Source: Ignatzschineria sp. RMDPL8A | Lineage (GTDB): Bacteria; Pseudomonadota; Gammaproteobacteria; Cardiobacteriales; Wohlfahrtiimonadaceae | NCBI RefSeq assembly: GCF_029815055.1 | Contig: NZ_JAPPWA010000002.1 | Coordinates: forward strand, 558,001-622,000 | Direction: 5' to 3' | Length of the DNA stretch: 64,000 nucleotides | Shown here: positions 9,072-17,540 of the stretch, in pieces | Numbering within the stretch: the stretch's first letter is position 1 | Layout: the number at the start of each line of letters is the position of its first letter | The notes under the pieces: model-generated | What the model was told of the DNA's origin: nothing | What the model saw: only the letters and a program-made list of their open reading frames with translations | Databases searched by the model: none | Translations under genes and position numbers: made by a program

Positions 9072-9401
9072 TTAGTAACAAGGTTGGCTCGGCGGAGCGA
9101 CATCGCACCGGCTACAAAAGTTCGGATTTTGCGGATTGGGGTCGAGATAATTTTCACACACGCCCCATTTTCCCACCGGCAATTTATCGCGCTGTATGGC
9201 TTGATTGTCAAGATGCGATTTATCGCACTTCCAGACCTGATAGCAGACGGGATACTCTTTAACCGGCGCGCCGAGCATAATCCAGCGCCCATATTCATGC
9301 TCTTTTTTCTGTAGCGGAATGGAAAACTGATCGAGCTCATCGGCGAGCGCAGAAGTTTCGAGTCCCAACAGCAATAAACTTATCATAAATAGATGACGCA
9401 T
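9072..9401 (-). CDS. Small exported cysteine-rich protein of unknown function
   Basis: A 109-residue protein that I do not recognise. It begins MRHLFMISLLLLGLETSALA followed by DELD, a clear Sec signal peptide with cleavage expected after residue 20. The mature part, about 89 residues, has six cysteines, an even number compatible with three disulfides, and ends in Cys-Tyr. It is rich in Tyr, Trp and Pro and has no hydrophobic segment after the signal. It lies 30 bases upstream of the rnfB-like gene on the same strand, so it may be the first gene of a three-gene transcript with rnfB and nth. Codon use looks like the neighbours. An opposite-strand reading frame overlapping it has no supporting features. 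Confidence 0.7.
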   Translation of the reverse strand: MRHLFMISLLLLGLETSALADELDQFSIPLQKKEHEYGRWIMLGAPVKEYPVCYQVWKCDKSHLDNQAIQRDKLPVGKWGVCENYLDPNPQNPNFCSRCDVAPPSQPCY

Positions 9402-9534
9402 AGCGAAATGATCCGTCGATAATGAAAAATAAATAGAGGGTCTATTCTAAGCGATTTTGCAAAAAAAATCTTGCCTATTGGGGGATATAGGTGTTTTAAG
9501 ATCAAGAAAAGAGAGGCTTTTTACTGGGTGAGTT

Positions 9535-9543
9535 TGGTATAAT
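9535..9543 (+). promoter_or_regulatory. Extended -10 promoter for the AI-2E family gene
   Basis: TGG immediately precedes a perfect TATAAT (9538-9543), an extended -10 element. The -35 region is poor, as is usual for this class. It lies 43 bases before the chosen start at 9587. Confidence 0.6.
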
Positions 9544-9586
9544 CGAAATACTTTTTTATATTAATCAAATGCTTTTGGAGACCTGT

Positions 9587-10681
9587 ATGGATTTTAAAGC
9601 GCTCAATCGTCAAATCGTGATTTGGCTTGGAATTATTGTCGCGGTATACCTCGTGTATCGCCTCTCCTCCGTGCTCACTCCATTTCTGATCTCGTTTGGA
9701 CTTGCCTATTTGGCAAATCCTCTAATTAATAAGATTCAATCAAAACGGATTTCACGTACGCTTGCGGTATCGATCGTATTTGCGCTCATTGTGCTCGCGA
9801 TCTTAATTATTTTATTGATCGCCATTCCGGTCTTAATTAATCAGGTAGTGAGCCTCATTCAGGACATTCCGCGCTACTATGCGTGGCTTCAGGAGAATCT
9901 CTTTCCGAAAATTGAGGCGCTCTTTGCCACCGATCTTTTTATGGAAAATCAAGCGTCGATCAAAGAGGCCTTTGGCAGTAGCGTCCCCTTTCTTAAAAAT
10001 TTAAGTACTCAATTGATGAGTACGCTCGGTTCATCAACGCTAGCGGTAGTTGGGTTTATTGCGAGCATCGTGCTAATTCCGATGCTGAGCTTTTACATTA
10101 TGCGCGATTGGGAGCCGATCTCAAAATCCTTCGAATCGCTCATTCCGCGTCGCTATTCGCCGATGGTGCTTAACTTTTTAGAGGAATCAAACGAGATGCT
10201 CAGCAGTTTTCTGCGGGGGCAATTCTCGGTAATGCTGGCGCTCGCGGCAGTTTATAGTATTGGGCTCTCCATCGTTGGACTTGAATATGGCGTGTTAATC
10301 GGGGTAACGGCGGGGCTGATTAGCTTTATTCCCTATCTTGGGGCGAGTACCGGCATTGTGATTGCGCTCTTAGTGGCGTGGTTTCAGTTCGATGGCGCGT
10401 GGCTTAATTTAGTCTTTGTAGGGGTTGTTTTTGGGATTGGGCAAGCCCTTGAAAGCTTCTTTTTAACGCCGGTCTTAATTGGCGATAAGCTCGGCATGCA
10501 CCCGATTGCGGTGGTCTTTGCGCTGATGGTTGGCGGATCGCTCTTTGGCTTTTTTGGTATTTTGTTAGCGCTGCCTGCGTGCGCGGTTTTAATGGTGGCC
10601 CTTCGAAAACTCTATCAGCGTTATACTCGAAGTGATTTCTATCTTGGGAAACGCTTAGAGCACAAACCGGACGTGGAATAA
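9587..10681 (+). CDS. AI-2E family transporter (PerM/YhhT type)
   Basis: A 364-residue integral membrane protein of the AI-2E (formerly UPF0118) family. It has the expected layout: two hydrophobic helices at the start (about 10-75), a soluble amphipathic segment (about 95-150), and a C-terminal block of helices with conserved SFIPYLGAS and FGFFGILLALP. Members have been linked to export of autoinducer-2 or to sodium/proton exchange, so the substrate is open. I chose the ATG at 9587 over the in-frame ATG at 9569 because TTGGAG (9575-9580) is spaced correctly for 9587 and lies inside the longer version. A strong terminator follows, making it a single-gene unit. Confidence 0.88.
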   Translation: MDFKALNRQIVIWLGIIVAVYLVYRLSSVLTPFLISFGLAYLANPLINKIQSKRISRTLAVSIVFALIVLAILIILLIAIPVLINQVVSLIQDIPRYYAWLQENLFPKIEALFATDLFMENQASIKEAFGSSVPFLKNLSTQLMSTLGSSTLAVVGFIASIVLIPMLSFYIMRDWEPISKSFESLIPRRYSPMVLNFLEESNEMLSSFLRGQFSVMLALAAVYSIGLSIVGLEYGVLIGVTAGLISFIPYLGASTGIVIALLVAWFQFDGAWLNLVFVGVVFGIGQALESFFLTPVLIGDKLGMHPIAVVFALMVGGSLFGFFGILLALPACAVLMVALRKLYQRYTRSDFYLGKRLEHKPDVE

Positions 10682-10695
10682 TAGTGAATCTTAAT

Positions 10696-10723
10696 AAAGC
10701 ACTCCGAGCGTGAGTGCTTTTTT
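10696..10723 (+). terminator. Rho-independent terminator after the AI-2E gene
   Basis: A perfect nine-base-pair stem AAAGCACTC / GAGTGCTTT with a seven-base loop, followed by TTT. It begins 15 bases after the stop codon. Confidence 0.85.
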
Positions 10724-10982
10724 GTGACACTTCATAGAGTTGCATGTAGGTAGTTTAACGAAAAGAGGGTTTAAAAATAGGATTTTCCGTAGAAAACCGT
10801 TCAAAAAATTGAGTGAAAATCATGCAAAGAGAGGTAAAAAATTTGTTTTATTAAATAGAATATGGTTTATATAGAGGCGTAACAAAAATAAACTACAAAA
10901 TAAATACAACGTTTCAAACCAAAAACAGAATTATAAAAATTATAAAAACTTATAATAATCACAAAAATAGGGGGATATTTCT
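10724..10982. other. AT-rich intergenic leader before the YkvI-like gene
   Basis: About 260 bases of very AT-rich DNA after the terminator. I see no gene here. A possible promoter is TTGTTT (10843-10848) with TTTATA about 17 bases on (10866-10871), which would leave a long untranslated leader of roughly 100 bases rich in A. No stable hairpin or known riboswitch pattern was visible to me. Confidence 0.4.
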
Positions 10983-12077
10983 GTGTTTAAGATCATTCAA
11001 ATGGCGTTCGCCTTTGTCGGCGTAATCGTTGGGGCAGGCTTTGCCTCGGGACAAGAGATTTTACAATATTTCACCAGTTTCGGCACAATGGGAACCTTGG
11101 GCGCAATTGTCGCAACCGGGCTATTTGCCTATCTTGGGATGATGTTAATGAAGATGGGAAGCCGTCTTCGCGCAACCTCGCACGATGATGCGATTTACCG
11201 TTTAAGCGGCAAGTTTATGGGCGTTGCCGTGGACTACATTATTATCTTCACCCTCTTTGGGGTGGGCGTTGTCATGGTGGCGGGCGCGGGCAGTATGCTC
11301 AATCAGCAATATGGCGTTCCAGGTTGGGTGGGCAGCTTAATTATGACGCTTCTTGTCGTGTCGACAGTTTTGCTTCCGATCAATCGTGTGATTACATTAA
11401 TTGGTGCGATCACGCCATTTTTAATCCTGGCATTAGCGATCATCAGTGCGTATAGTTTATTTAGCAATCATGCACCGCTTTCTGAGCTTGAGCCAATTGC
11501 AACCTCTGTGGAGAGCTCACTTCCGAACTGGTTTATTTCAGCAGTGAACTACGTCTCGTTTAATACAGCAGTAGGCGCTGGCATGGCACTAGTAATGGGG
11601 GGTAGCGAGAAAAATGAAAAAATCGCCACGTGGGGCGGCCTGTTAGGTGGTCTTGCTATCGGGGTATTGATCATTGTTGCGCACTACGCGATCTTCCTTA
11701 AAATCGAAGATGTGAAAGATGTGGGATTACCGCTTCTTAAAATTATCCAAGACTTGTCACCAGTGTTAGGCATTTTAATGACTGTGGTACTTTTCGGCAT
11801 GATCTATAACACAGGCGTTGCGATGTACTACGCATTTGTAGCGCGTTTCACGCAGATGCAGACCAAGCGTTCTTACATCTTCGCTGCGATCACAGGCCTG
11901 GTAGGATTTGTGGCAAGCTTTGCAGGATTCACGAAGTTAGTTGCTTATTTCTACCCATTAATTGGTTATTTAGGTCTACTTTTAATCGCGATCTTGATCA
12001 TTGCGCCGTTTAAAATCAAGAAAAACAATGATGCGAAAGCACCAAGCTATACGTTTTCAGACTCAACAGCATCATAA
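10983..12077 (+). CDS. YkvI-like membrane transporter
   Basis: A 364-residue membrane protein with about ten hydrophobic helices. The opening VGVIVGAGFASGQEILQYF is the signature of the uncharacterised YkvI group (COG3949), which has the LeuT-type fold of amino-acid transporters; the unwound first helix with GAGFASGQE would hold the substrate and possibly a sodium ion. Translation starts at a GTG (10983) preceded by AGGGGGA with good spacing. A short charged tail (KIKKNNDAK) is cytoplasmic. It stands alone between two terminators. The substrate is unknown; an amino acid or related solute is the family-based guess. Confidence 0.82.
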   Translation: MFKIIQMAFAFVGVIVGAGFASGQEILQYFTSFGTMGTLGAIVATGLFAYLGMMLMKMGSRLRATSHDDAIYRLSGKFMGVAVDYIIIFTLFGVGVVMVAGAGSMLNQQYGVPGWVGSLIMTLLVVSTVLLPINRVITLIGAITPFLILALAIISAYSLFSNHAPLSELEPIATSVESSLPNWFISAVNYVSFNTAVGAGMALVMGGSEKNEKIATWGGLLGGLAIGVLIIVAHYAIFLKIEDVKDVGLPLLKIIQDLSPVLGILMTVVLFGMIYNTGVAMYYAFVARFTQMQTKRSYIFAAITGLVGFVASFAGFTKLVAYFYPLIGYLGLLLIAILIIAPFKIKKNNDAKAPSYTFSDSTAS

Positions 12078-12115
12078 GTTTGACGCGTTAATTTAGTAAG
12101 GTTTAATTTAGTTAG

Positions 12116-12160
12116 AAACCGCTCTTTTAAGATTGTAATAATCGAAAGGGCGGTTTTTTA
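12116..12160. terminator. Bidirectional terminator between the YkvI-like and pseudopilin genes
   Basis: AAACCGCTCTTT pairs with AAAGGGCGGTTT (12 base pairs, one G-T) around a loop of about 18 bases, followed by T6. It lies between convergent genes, and its flanking A and T runs would serve both strands. Confidence 0.8.
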
Positions 12161-12173
12161 TTGTTGTAGAATT

Positions 12174-12722
12174 TTATGGATGACATGATTGATCACTCGC
12201 TTCTAAGCGTGCCATCCCAAAGACATTAATATAGATCGTCATCTTTTTTTGAGCGTGTGCGCAAAGGGTAAAGCGCCCGTTGGGAAGGCCCGTTCCTTGC
12301 GTTTTTCCCATGCGTCTTAGTGGAGCAATCGATAATCCCTGCGCGATATTGCGATTGGGGTTAATGATGAGATTTTTGGGCGGTTTAATCAGCTCAGTTA
12401 CGCGAATAATTGAGGGCTCATCGGGTGACCATGTGGCATCATCATCAAAAAAGAGGAGCCAGCCGTACGCCCAACTCTGCGGATTATCGCTACAGTGGGT
12501 TTGATTAATCGTAGGGCAGATGGAGATCGAACGCTTGTGGTGATTGGCAAGCTGCTTGGCGTGATTGAGATCGTCAAAGAGCGTATGTGCTGTGCGTTTA
12601 AAGCGATTACGTTCGAGCGCTTGATAATAGGAGGGGATTGAAAAGGTGAGAAGAATGGAAAAGATGAGCAATCCCACCGTGACTTCAAGCAAGGTTGCGC
12701 CGACAGGAATGTTTGAAGTCAT
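12174..12722 (-). CDS. Type IV pilin-like pseudopilin (FimT/GspH type)
   Basis: A pseudopilin with a class III signal: MTSNIPVG followed by ATLLEVTVGLLIF, where the prepilin peptidase would cut after Gly8 and leave Ala +1 and the conserved Glu +5. A single hydrophobic helix (mature 1-25) is followed by the GspH/FimT-like globular domain with the pattern LNHAKQLANHHKRSISIC and four later cysteines. I place the start at 12722 because that gives a normal short leader (182 aa in total); an in-frame ATG at 12782 would give a 28-residue leader. Neither has a good ribosome-binding site. It directly follows comEA on the same strand. Minor pseudopilins of this type prime type IV pili used in motility or DNA uptake. 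Confidence 0.8.
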   Translation of the reverse strand: MTSNIPVGATLLEVTVGLLIFSILLTFSIPSYYQALERNRFKRTAHTLFDDLNHAKQLANHHKRSISICPTINQTHCSDNPQSWAYGWLLFFDDDATWSPDEPSIIRVTELIKPPKNLIINPNRNIAQGLSIAPLRRMGKTQGTGLPNGRFTLCAHAQKKMTIYINVFGMARLEASDQSCHP

Positions 12723-12797
12723 ACAAGGGTGAGATTGCTCAAAACGCCGATGATGCTCGCTATGAGGGAGGAGTGGTATCATCTGCGTAAGGGAAGA

Positions 12798-13139
12798 TTA
12801 GGCACCAGATTGTGCGTCAAGATTCGTTTTAGAGGATTCTTTTTTAACCGATTTTTTGGTATCTTTCGGGGTATCCGTTTCATTTGACTTAATGACAACC
12901 TCATCTTTGATATCTGCAAAAATAGCAGGGCCAATGCCTTTAACCTTAAGAAGCTCATCAACGGATTTAAAGGGCGACTCATTGCGATAGTCAATAATCG
13001 CTTCCGCACGGGTATCGCCAATGCCTTTGAGAAGGGTTAATTCTGCTTTGGTGGCTCGATTAAGATCGATGGGGTGGGCAAAGATAACTTGCAAAGAGAG
13101 CGCAATCAGTAGTGAAAGACGGGCAAAAAGACGAACCAT
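12798..13139 (-). CDS. comEA: ComEA-like helix-hairpin-helix DNA-binding protein
   Basis: A 113-residue exported protein: signal peptide (about 1-21, ending in VIFA), then a double helix-hairpin-helix domain (DLNRATKAELTLLKGIG and LLKVKGIGPAIFADI), then a Lys/Ser/Asp-rich unstructured tail of about 40 residues. In Gram-negative competent bacteria, periplasmic ComEA binds incoming DNA and ratchets it through the outer membrane. The start ATG at 13139 follows AAGGAG. The pseudopilin gene begins close downstream, so the two probably form a small DNA-uptake or pilus unit. The charged C-terminal tail is longer than in minimal ComEA proteins. Confidence 0.87.
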   Translation of the reverse strand: MVRLFARLSLLIALSLQVIFAHPIDLNRATKAELTLLKGIGDTRAEAIIDYRNESPFKSVDELLKVKGIGPAIFADIKDEVVIKSNETDTPKDTKKSVKKESSKTNLDAQSGA

Positions 13140-13190
13140 AATAGACTCCTTAATAATTTAATTGCTGTGTTGTAATAAATCCTATGAAAG

Positions 13191-13219
13191 AAAACGCCCT
13201 ATCAAAAGAGAGGGCGTTT
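13191..13219 (-). terminator. Terminator downstream of scpA
   Basis: A perfect nine-base-pair stem AAACGCCCT / AGGGCGTTT with a ten-base loop. Read on the minus strand it is followed by TTTTCTTTC. It lies about 130 bases past the scpA stop and upstream of comEA, closing the long minus-strand operon. Confidence 0.7.
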
Positions 13220-13349
13220 GGATTGTTATTTGATGGATTTATATTGAATGCTATACGAGCGAATCAATATGAAAAACATCGTAACACAAAAATTAAATAA
13301 ATCAATAAAATCATACAGTTATTAATCTAATCATGTCTTAAATTGTGCT

Positions 13350-14216
13350 TTATGATACCTCTGCGGCAAAGAGAGGCGCTTCATTTGCGGCGCTCTTTTT
13401 ACGCTCGTAGGGACGAATATGGATCGTATCGTAGGCATCATTTTGCTCGAGCGCGATGATCTGTTTTCGCGTCAGTTCCAAAATCGCTAAAAACGAAATG
13501 GTAATGCCGTAACGCCCCTCTTCAGGATCAAAAAGTGCCTCAAAGGTGCATTCGCGTGCGCTTGTGATGCGCTCAACAATGGCAGACATGCGTTCATGAA
13601 CGGAGATCCGCTCGCGGGTTACCGTGTGGCTTTTTTTAAGCTCGGCACGTTTAAGCAGCTTTTCGAGTGCATAGACAAGATCGTGCAGCGCAACTGTCGG
13701 CGGCGGCGTTGAGAGGTTAAGTGGCGGAAGCTCTGGCTCAACGAGATGAATATCGCGATCAAGGCGGGGCATCTCGTGAAGCTCATGGGCCACCTGTTTA
13801 TAGCGCGCATAGATTTGCAGCCGTTTAATCAGCTCTAAACGGGGATCTTCTTCAATCTCATCGTCTTCAGCGGAGGGCGGTTTTGGCAGTAAAATACGGG
13901 ATTTAATCTCCGCAAGCCACGCCGCCATTACCAAATATTCGGTGGCAAGCTCGAAACGATTTTTCTCAATATATTCGATATACTCCATATATTGCGTGGT
14001 GATTTCTGCAATGGGAATATCGAGAATATCGAAATTATTTTTCCGAATCAGATGAAGGAGGAGATCTAACGGGCCGGCAAATTCATCAAGCCAAACTTCA
14101 AGGGCATCGGGCGGAATAAAAAGGTCGAGCGGCTTTTCAACCGGCTCGCCCTTAAATATGGCCTGATTATCCTCAAGTGCCTCGTTGGAATCGGTGCTAT
14201 GAGTCAGATTAGACAA
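13350..14216 (-). CDS. scpA: Segregation and condensation protein A (kleisin)
   Basis: ScpA is the kleisin subunit that bridges SMC heads in the bacterial condensin complex. The 288-residue protein has the diagnostic N-terminal [25 protein letters not shown] region that binds the SMC neck, and a C-terminal winged-helix ending near [17 protein letters not shown]. The start appears to be a TTG (14216) overlapping the end of trpS by eight bases; no ATG or GTG precedes the conserved region in this frame, so a rare start codon with translational coupling is the best reading. About 35 extra residues precede the conserved domain. The usual partner gene scpB is not next to it; a terminator follows instead. 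trpS-scpA order is common in gammaproteobacteria. Confidence 0.92.
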   Translation of the reverse strand: MSNLTHSTDSNEALEDNQAIFKGEPVEKPLDLFIPPDALEVWLDEFAGPLDLLLHLIRKNNFDILDIPIAEITTQYMEYIEYIEKNRFELATEYLVMAAWLAEIKSRILLPKPPSAEDDEIEEDPRLELIKRLQIYARYKQVAHELHEMPRLDRDIHLVEPELPPLNLSTPPPTVALHDLVYALEKLLKRAELKKSHTVTRERISVHERMSAIVERITSARECTFEALFDPEEGRYGITISFLAILELTRKQIIALEQNDAYDTIHIRPYERKKSAANEAPLFAAEVS

Positions 14217-15216
14217 AGTTGCGTAACCCCACCATCGCTTTCAGATCGGCTAATACTTTAGACGCTCGCTCGCGGGCGCGCTCGGCACCATTTTGGAGGA
14301 TTTTTTCTACTTCTGCAGGATTTGCAAGAAGTTCCTCATAACGCTCACGAGGCTCTTTTAATTCATTATTTAAGAGCTCAAAAAGGGTTTGTTTCATCTC
14401 GCCCCAAGCAATTCCATCAGCATACGCTTGACGAATCTCAGCGGTTTGCTCCGGCGTTGCAAAGGCTTTATAGATCTCAAACAGATGCGATGTATCCGGG
14501 TCTTTCGGCTCACCGGGCTCAAGGGAGTTGGTGACGATACGCATAATGGATTTACGCAGCTTTTTCTCAGGGAGGAAGAGCGGAATGGTATTGTTGTAAC
14601 TCTTACTCATTTTACGCCCATCAAGGCCGGGAAGAATCGCGGTATTCTCTTCTACTTTCGCTTCCGGCAGCACAAAATATTCATTGCCATAGATATGATT
14701 AAAACGTTGGGCGATATCGCGCGCCATCTCAACGTGTTGAATCTGGTCACGGCCAACCGGAACATAGTGCGCATTAAAGGTGATAATATCCGCCGCCATT
14801 AAAACCGGATAGGAGAAAAGCCCCATGGTGACGCCTTTATCAGGGTCTTGACCGCTTTCGGTATTTTCATCGACCGACGCTTTATAGGCGTGCGCACGAT
14901 TCATCAACCCTTTTGCGGTGACGCAATTGAGCAGCCACATAATTTGAGGGATCTCCGGAATGTCCGATTGGCGATAAAACACCGCTTTATCGGTATCAAG
15001 TCCAAGGGCAAGCCACGTTGCAGCGATCGCATTACGGGACTCAAAGACGCGCTCAGGGTCTTGGCATTTAATGAGGGCATGAAGATCCGCTAAGAAGAAA
15101 TAAGAATGATCATGCGTTTGGCTCATCTCGATTGCAGGACGAATCGCTCCGGCGTAGTTACCCAGATGAGGAATCCCAGTGGTTGTAATTCCGGTCAGAA
15201 CCGTTTTATGTTGCAT
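14209..15216 (-). CDS. trpS: Tryptophanyl-tRNA synthetase
   Basis: A class I aminoacyl-tRNA synthetase charging tRNA-Trp. The 335-residue length matches the bacterial family. The HIGH-like element is [10 protein letters not shown] near residue 12, and the KMSKS loop is [10 protein letters not shown] near residue 205. The ATG start at 15216 follows the upstream M50 protease gene by only eight bases. It overlaps scpA at its 3' end. It sits in the middle of a minus-strand run and is probably transcribed with truA, the protease gene and scpA. Confidence 0.97.
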   Translation of the reverse strand: MQHKTVLTGITTTGIPHLGNYAGAIRPAIEMSQTHDHSYFFLADLHALIKCQDPERVFESRNAIAATWLALGLDTDKAVFYRQSDIPEIPQIMWLLNCVTAKGLMNRAHAYKASVDENTESGQDPDKGVTMGLFSYPVLMAADIITFNAHYVPVGRDQIQHVEMARDIAQRFNHIYGNEYFVLPEAKVEENTAILPGLDGRKMSKSYNNTIPLFLPEKKLRKSIMRIVTNSLEPGEPKDPDTSHLFEIYKAFATPEQTAEIRQAYADGIAWGEMKQTLFELLNNELKEPRERYEELLANPAEVEKILQNGAERARERASKVLADLKAMVGLRNFV

Positions 15217-15224
15217 AATGTTCC

Positions 15225-15896
15225 TTAAAAAAGAAGTGAAAAGAAAGAGATAATGACGTTGGTGATTCCCGCTGAAATCATTCCGATCGGGAGGATATTA
15301 AAGAATACCAGTGCCATTAAAATATAGATGCCGTAGGGCTCAATTTTCCGATAGACTTGTTCAGCCTCGTACGAGAGCCAGTTACGCAAAATGTGGCTTC
15401 CATCAAGGGGTGGAAGCGGAATAAGATTAAAGACGGCCAGGAGCACATTGATATAGATCCCGAAAAATGCCATCTGAGAGAGCGCTGATGCGGTAGAGAT
15501 GGACTCCCCTGAATCATTCATTGAAACTTTAAGAGCAATCACAAAGATCAGCCCCCAGATGAGCGCCATCAATAGATTTGAAAGAGGCCCCGCGGCAGAG
15601 ACGATCGTATCGTCGCGCTTGATGTTTTTAAAATTACGCAGATTGACTGGAACGGGGCGTGCCCAGCCAAATAAAAATGATCCGCCCGTTAAAAACCAGA
15701 GCAAAACAGGCACTGCAATGGTGCCGACAGGATCGATATGGGAGAGCGGATTGAGCGTGACGCGGCCTTGCGCGTAGGCGGTGTTATCCCCGAGTTTATG
15801 AGCGCTCCATGCGTGTGCCGCTTCGTGAAAACAGATCGCCATAATGAGCGGGAATAGCATGAGTAAAAAGCTAAATAGATTAAATTCCATCGACAC
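15225..15896 (-). CDS. M50 family site-2 metalloprotease (YwhC-like)
   Basis: A 223-residue polytopic membrane protein with the zinc-binding HEAAH at residues 24-28 in the first helix and the third ligand in [13 protein letters not shown]. It lacks a PDZ domain, unlike RseP elsewhere in this window (47676-49103), and belongs to the short YwhC/Rip-like branch of intramembrane proteases. The start ATG (15896) has GGAG upstream; an ATG two codons later is an alternative. Its placement directly before trpS-scpA is a widely conserved proteobacterial neighbourhood. The substrate is unknown. Confidence 0.88.
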   Translation of the reverse strand: MSMEFNLFSFLLMLFPLIMAICFHEAAHAWSAHKLGDNTAYAQGRVTLNPLSHIDPVGTIAVPVLLWFLTGGSFLFGWARPVPVNLRNFKNIKRDDTIVSAAGPLSNLLMALIWGLIFVIALKVSMNDSGESISTASALSQMAFFGIYINVLLAVFNLIPLPPLDGSHILRNWLSYEAEQVYRKIEPYGIYILMALVFFNILPIGMISAGITNVIISFFSLLF

Positions 15897-15919
15897 TCCT
15901 TTGCAGTGAATCGTTCCTA

Positions 15920-16684
15920 TTATACGATAAATTGAAGGTTTGGATACTCAACCTCATAGAGATAGAGTCCTTGTGGTGGAGCGGTCATCGCGCCTTTAGT
16001 GCGATCACGGCTATCGAGCACCTCTTTCATAAATATCGGCGGAAATTTCCCACGGCCGATCTCAATCAAATTACCGGCGATGTTGCGCACCATATGATGC
16101 AAAAAAGCGTTCGCTTTAATCTCAATCTCAATCACCTCGGTTGAATGAGGAATGATCTTGATGTAATGGACGTTGCGATGGGTTGATTTTGATTGACACT
16201 CACTTGAGCGAAAGGCGGAAAAATCTTGCTCGCCCAAGAGGTAATTGGCCGCTTTCTGCATCTTTTCAGGCGAGAGCGGATAGTGAATCCAAGTATGATG
16301 AAATCGCGTGAGCGCACTTCGGTGTTCAGAGGCGCGGATAAAGTATTTGTAGGTTCGCGCCACCGCTTTAAAGCGTGCGTGAAAATCATCGGGCACCTCA
16401 AAAATACCTTTCACCACAATGTCTTCCGGCAGATTGGAATTGATGCCCATTTTCCACGCAAAGGCAGAGCGTTTCGCATCCGTTTCAAAGTGTGCAATTT
16501 GGTTAAACGCATGAACGCCCGCATCAGTACGGCCTGCGCCCACAATCTCCACCTCATGGTTTGCCACAAAGCTGACCGCGCGAGTTAATTCTTCCTCAAT
16601 GGAACGCACCGGCGGCGTTGCTTGTTTCTGCCAACCTTTAAAATGAGTGCCATCATATTCGATGAGCAAAGCATACTTTTGCAT
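15920..16684 (-). CDS. truA: tRNA pseudouridine synthase A (positions 38-40)
   Basis: TruA converts uridines 38, 39 and 40 of tRNA anticodon stems to pseudouridine. The 254-residue protein carries the catalytic aspartate, Asp54, in GAGRTDAGVHA, the early YDGTHFKGWQ motif, and FLHHMVRNIAGNLIEIG near the C-terminus. It begins six bases after the hexR-like stop and is followed after 23 bases by the M50 protease gene, inside a minus-strand operon. Confidence 0.97.
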   Translation of the reverse strand: MQKYALLIEYDGTHFKGWQKQATPPVRSIEEELTRAVSFVANHEVEIVGAGRTDAGVHAFNQIAHFETDAKRSAFAWKMGINSNLPEDIVVKGIFEVPDDFHARFKAVARTYKYFIRASEHRSALTRFHHTWIHYPLSPEKMQKAANYLLGEQDFSAFRSSECQSKSTHRNVHYIKIIPHSTEVIEIEIKANAFLHHMVRNIAGNLIEIGRGKFPPIFMKEVLDSRDRTKGAMTAPPQGLYLYEVEYPNLQFIV

Positions 16685-16689
16685 CCGTT

Positions 16690-17529
16690 TTATTCGCCTT
16701 TAACGCGTTTTGCATCGATGATTTTGAGCGATTTTTCCATCGCAATTCTAAATTCAGGCCCTTTTTTAAGCGCCAGCGTCACAAGGAGAACATCCACAAT
16801 CGCAAGGTCGGCAAGGCGCGAAATCATCGGCATATATTCTGAGGTATCTTCAATGGTGCCCGATTCTAAGACGACATTGGAGATTTCTCCTAAGGGGGAA
16901 TCTTTCTGCGTAAGTGAAATCACTTTTGCCCCATTTTTAAGCGCAAATTGGGCAGAATCCACCACATCTTCACTTTTACCGGTGTGCGAGACGGCGATTA
17001 AGGCATCTTTTGGCGTCAATAAACTAGCCGCTAAACTGTGGACGTGATGGTCGGTATAGGCGGAAACGGGAATCCCAACGCGAAGCAGTTTTTGCTGAAT
17101 ATCTTGCGCAACAACGCCCGATACCCCGTGCCCAATGCACATCACTTGATTGGCTTTCTCTAAAATCTCAATGGCGCTATCGAGCTCTTTCGGATCAAGA
17201 TGGCGTTTGGTTTTTAATAGGGCGGCACTTGATTGATCGATCAATTTCGTGATGATATTGGCCGTTGAATCGTGGGGCGAGATGCTGCCGTGCACAAAGG
17301 GAACGCCGGAGTTTAAGCTCTCGGTTAAAAGACGCTTAAAGGTGTGAAATCCATCATATCCGAGCGCGTGGCAAAAACGCATAATCGTCGGCTCAGAAAC
17401 GCCGGCTTTTTCCGCAAGGGCGCTGATGGAAAGCTCGATCGTTTCATTGGGGTGATCGAGCACCCAATCGGCCACTTTCGCTTCCGATTTACGTAATTCG
17501 TTATAGTGGTTTTGAATATGGGATAACAT
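16690..17529 (-). CDS. RpiR/HexR-type transcriptional regulator with SIS domain
   Basis: A 279-residue regulator: an N-terminal RpiR helix-turn-helix (about 1-77, with SISALAEKAGVSEPTIMRFCHALG) and a C-terminal sugar-isomerase (SIS) domain (about 125-260, with VSHTGKSEDVVDSA). The sequence tracks HexR, including LNSGVPFVHG and EYMPMISRLADLAIVDVLLV. HexR senses 2-keto-3-deoxy-6-phosphogluconate and represses central sugar genes, including Entner-Doudoroff genes and glk. It lies 11 bases after glk with a strong AAGGAG, so it may control its own operon. Specificity as HexR rather than another RpiR protein is inferred from resemblance and from the linkage to glk. Confidence 0.85.
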   Translation of the reverse strand: MLSHIQNHYNELRKSEAKVADWVLDHPNETIELSISALAEKAGVSEPTIMRFCHALGYDGFHTFKRLLTESLNSGVPFVHGSISPHDSTANIITKLIDQSSAALLKTKRHLDPKELDSAIEILEKANQVMCIGHGVSGVVAQDIQQKLLRVGIPVSAYTDHHVHSLAASLLTPKDALIAVSHTGKSEDVVDSAQFALKNGAKVISLTQKDSPLGEISNVVLESGTIEDTSEYMPMISRLADLAIVDVLLVTLALKKGPEFRIAMEKSLKIIDAKRVKGE

Positions 17530-17540
17530 ATATCATCTCC

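Noticed and set aside
9033-9314. Plus-strand reading frame opposite the Cys-rich exported protein
   Set aside because: No ribosome-binding site, no recognisable features, and its sequence is explained as the complement of a frame with a clear signal peptide.
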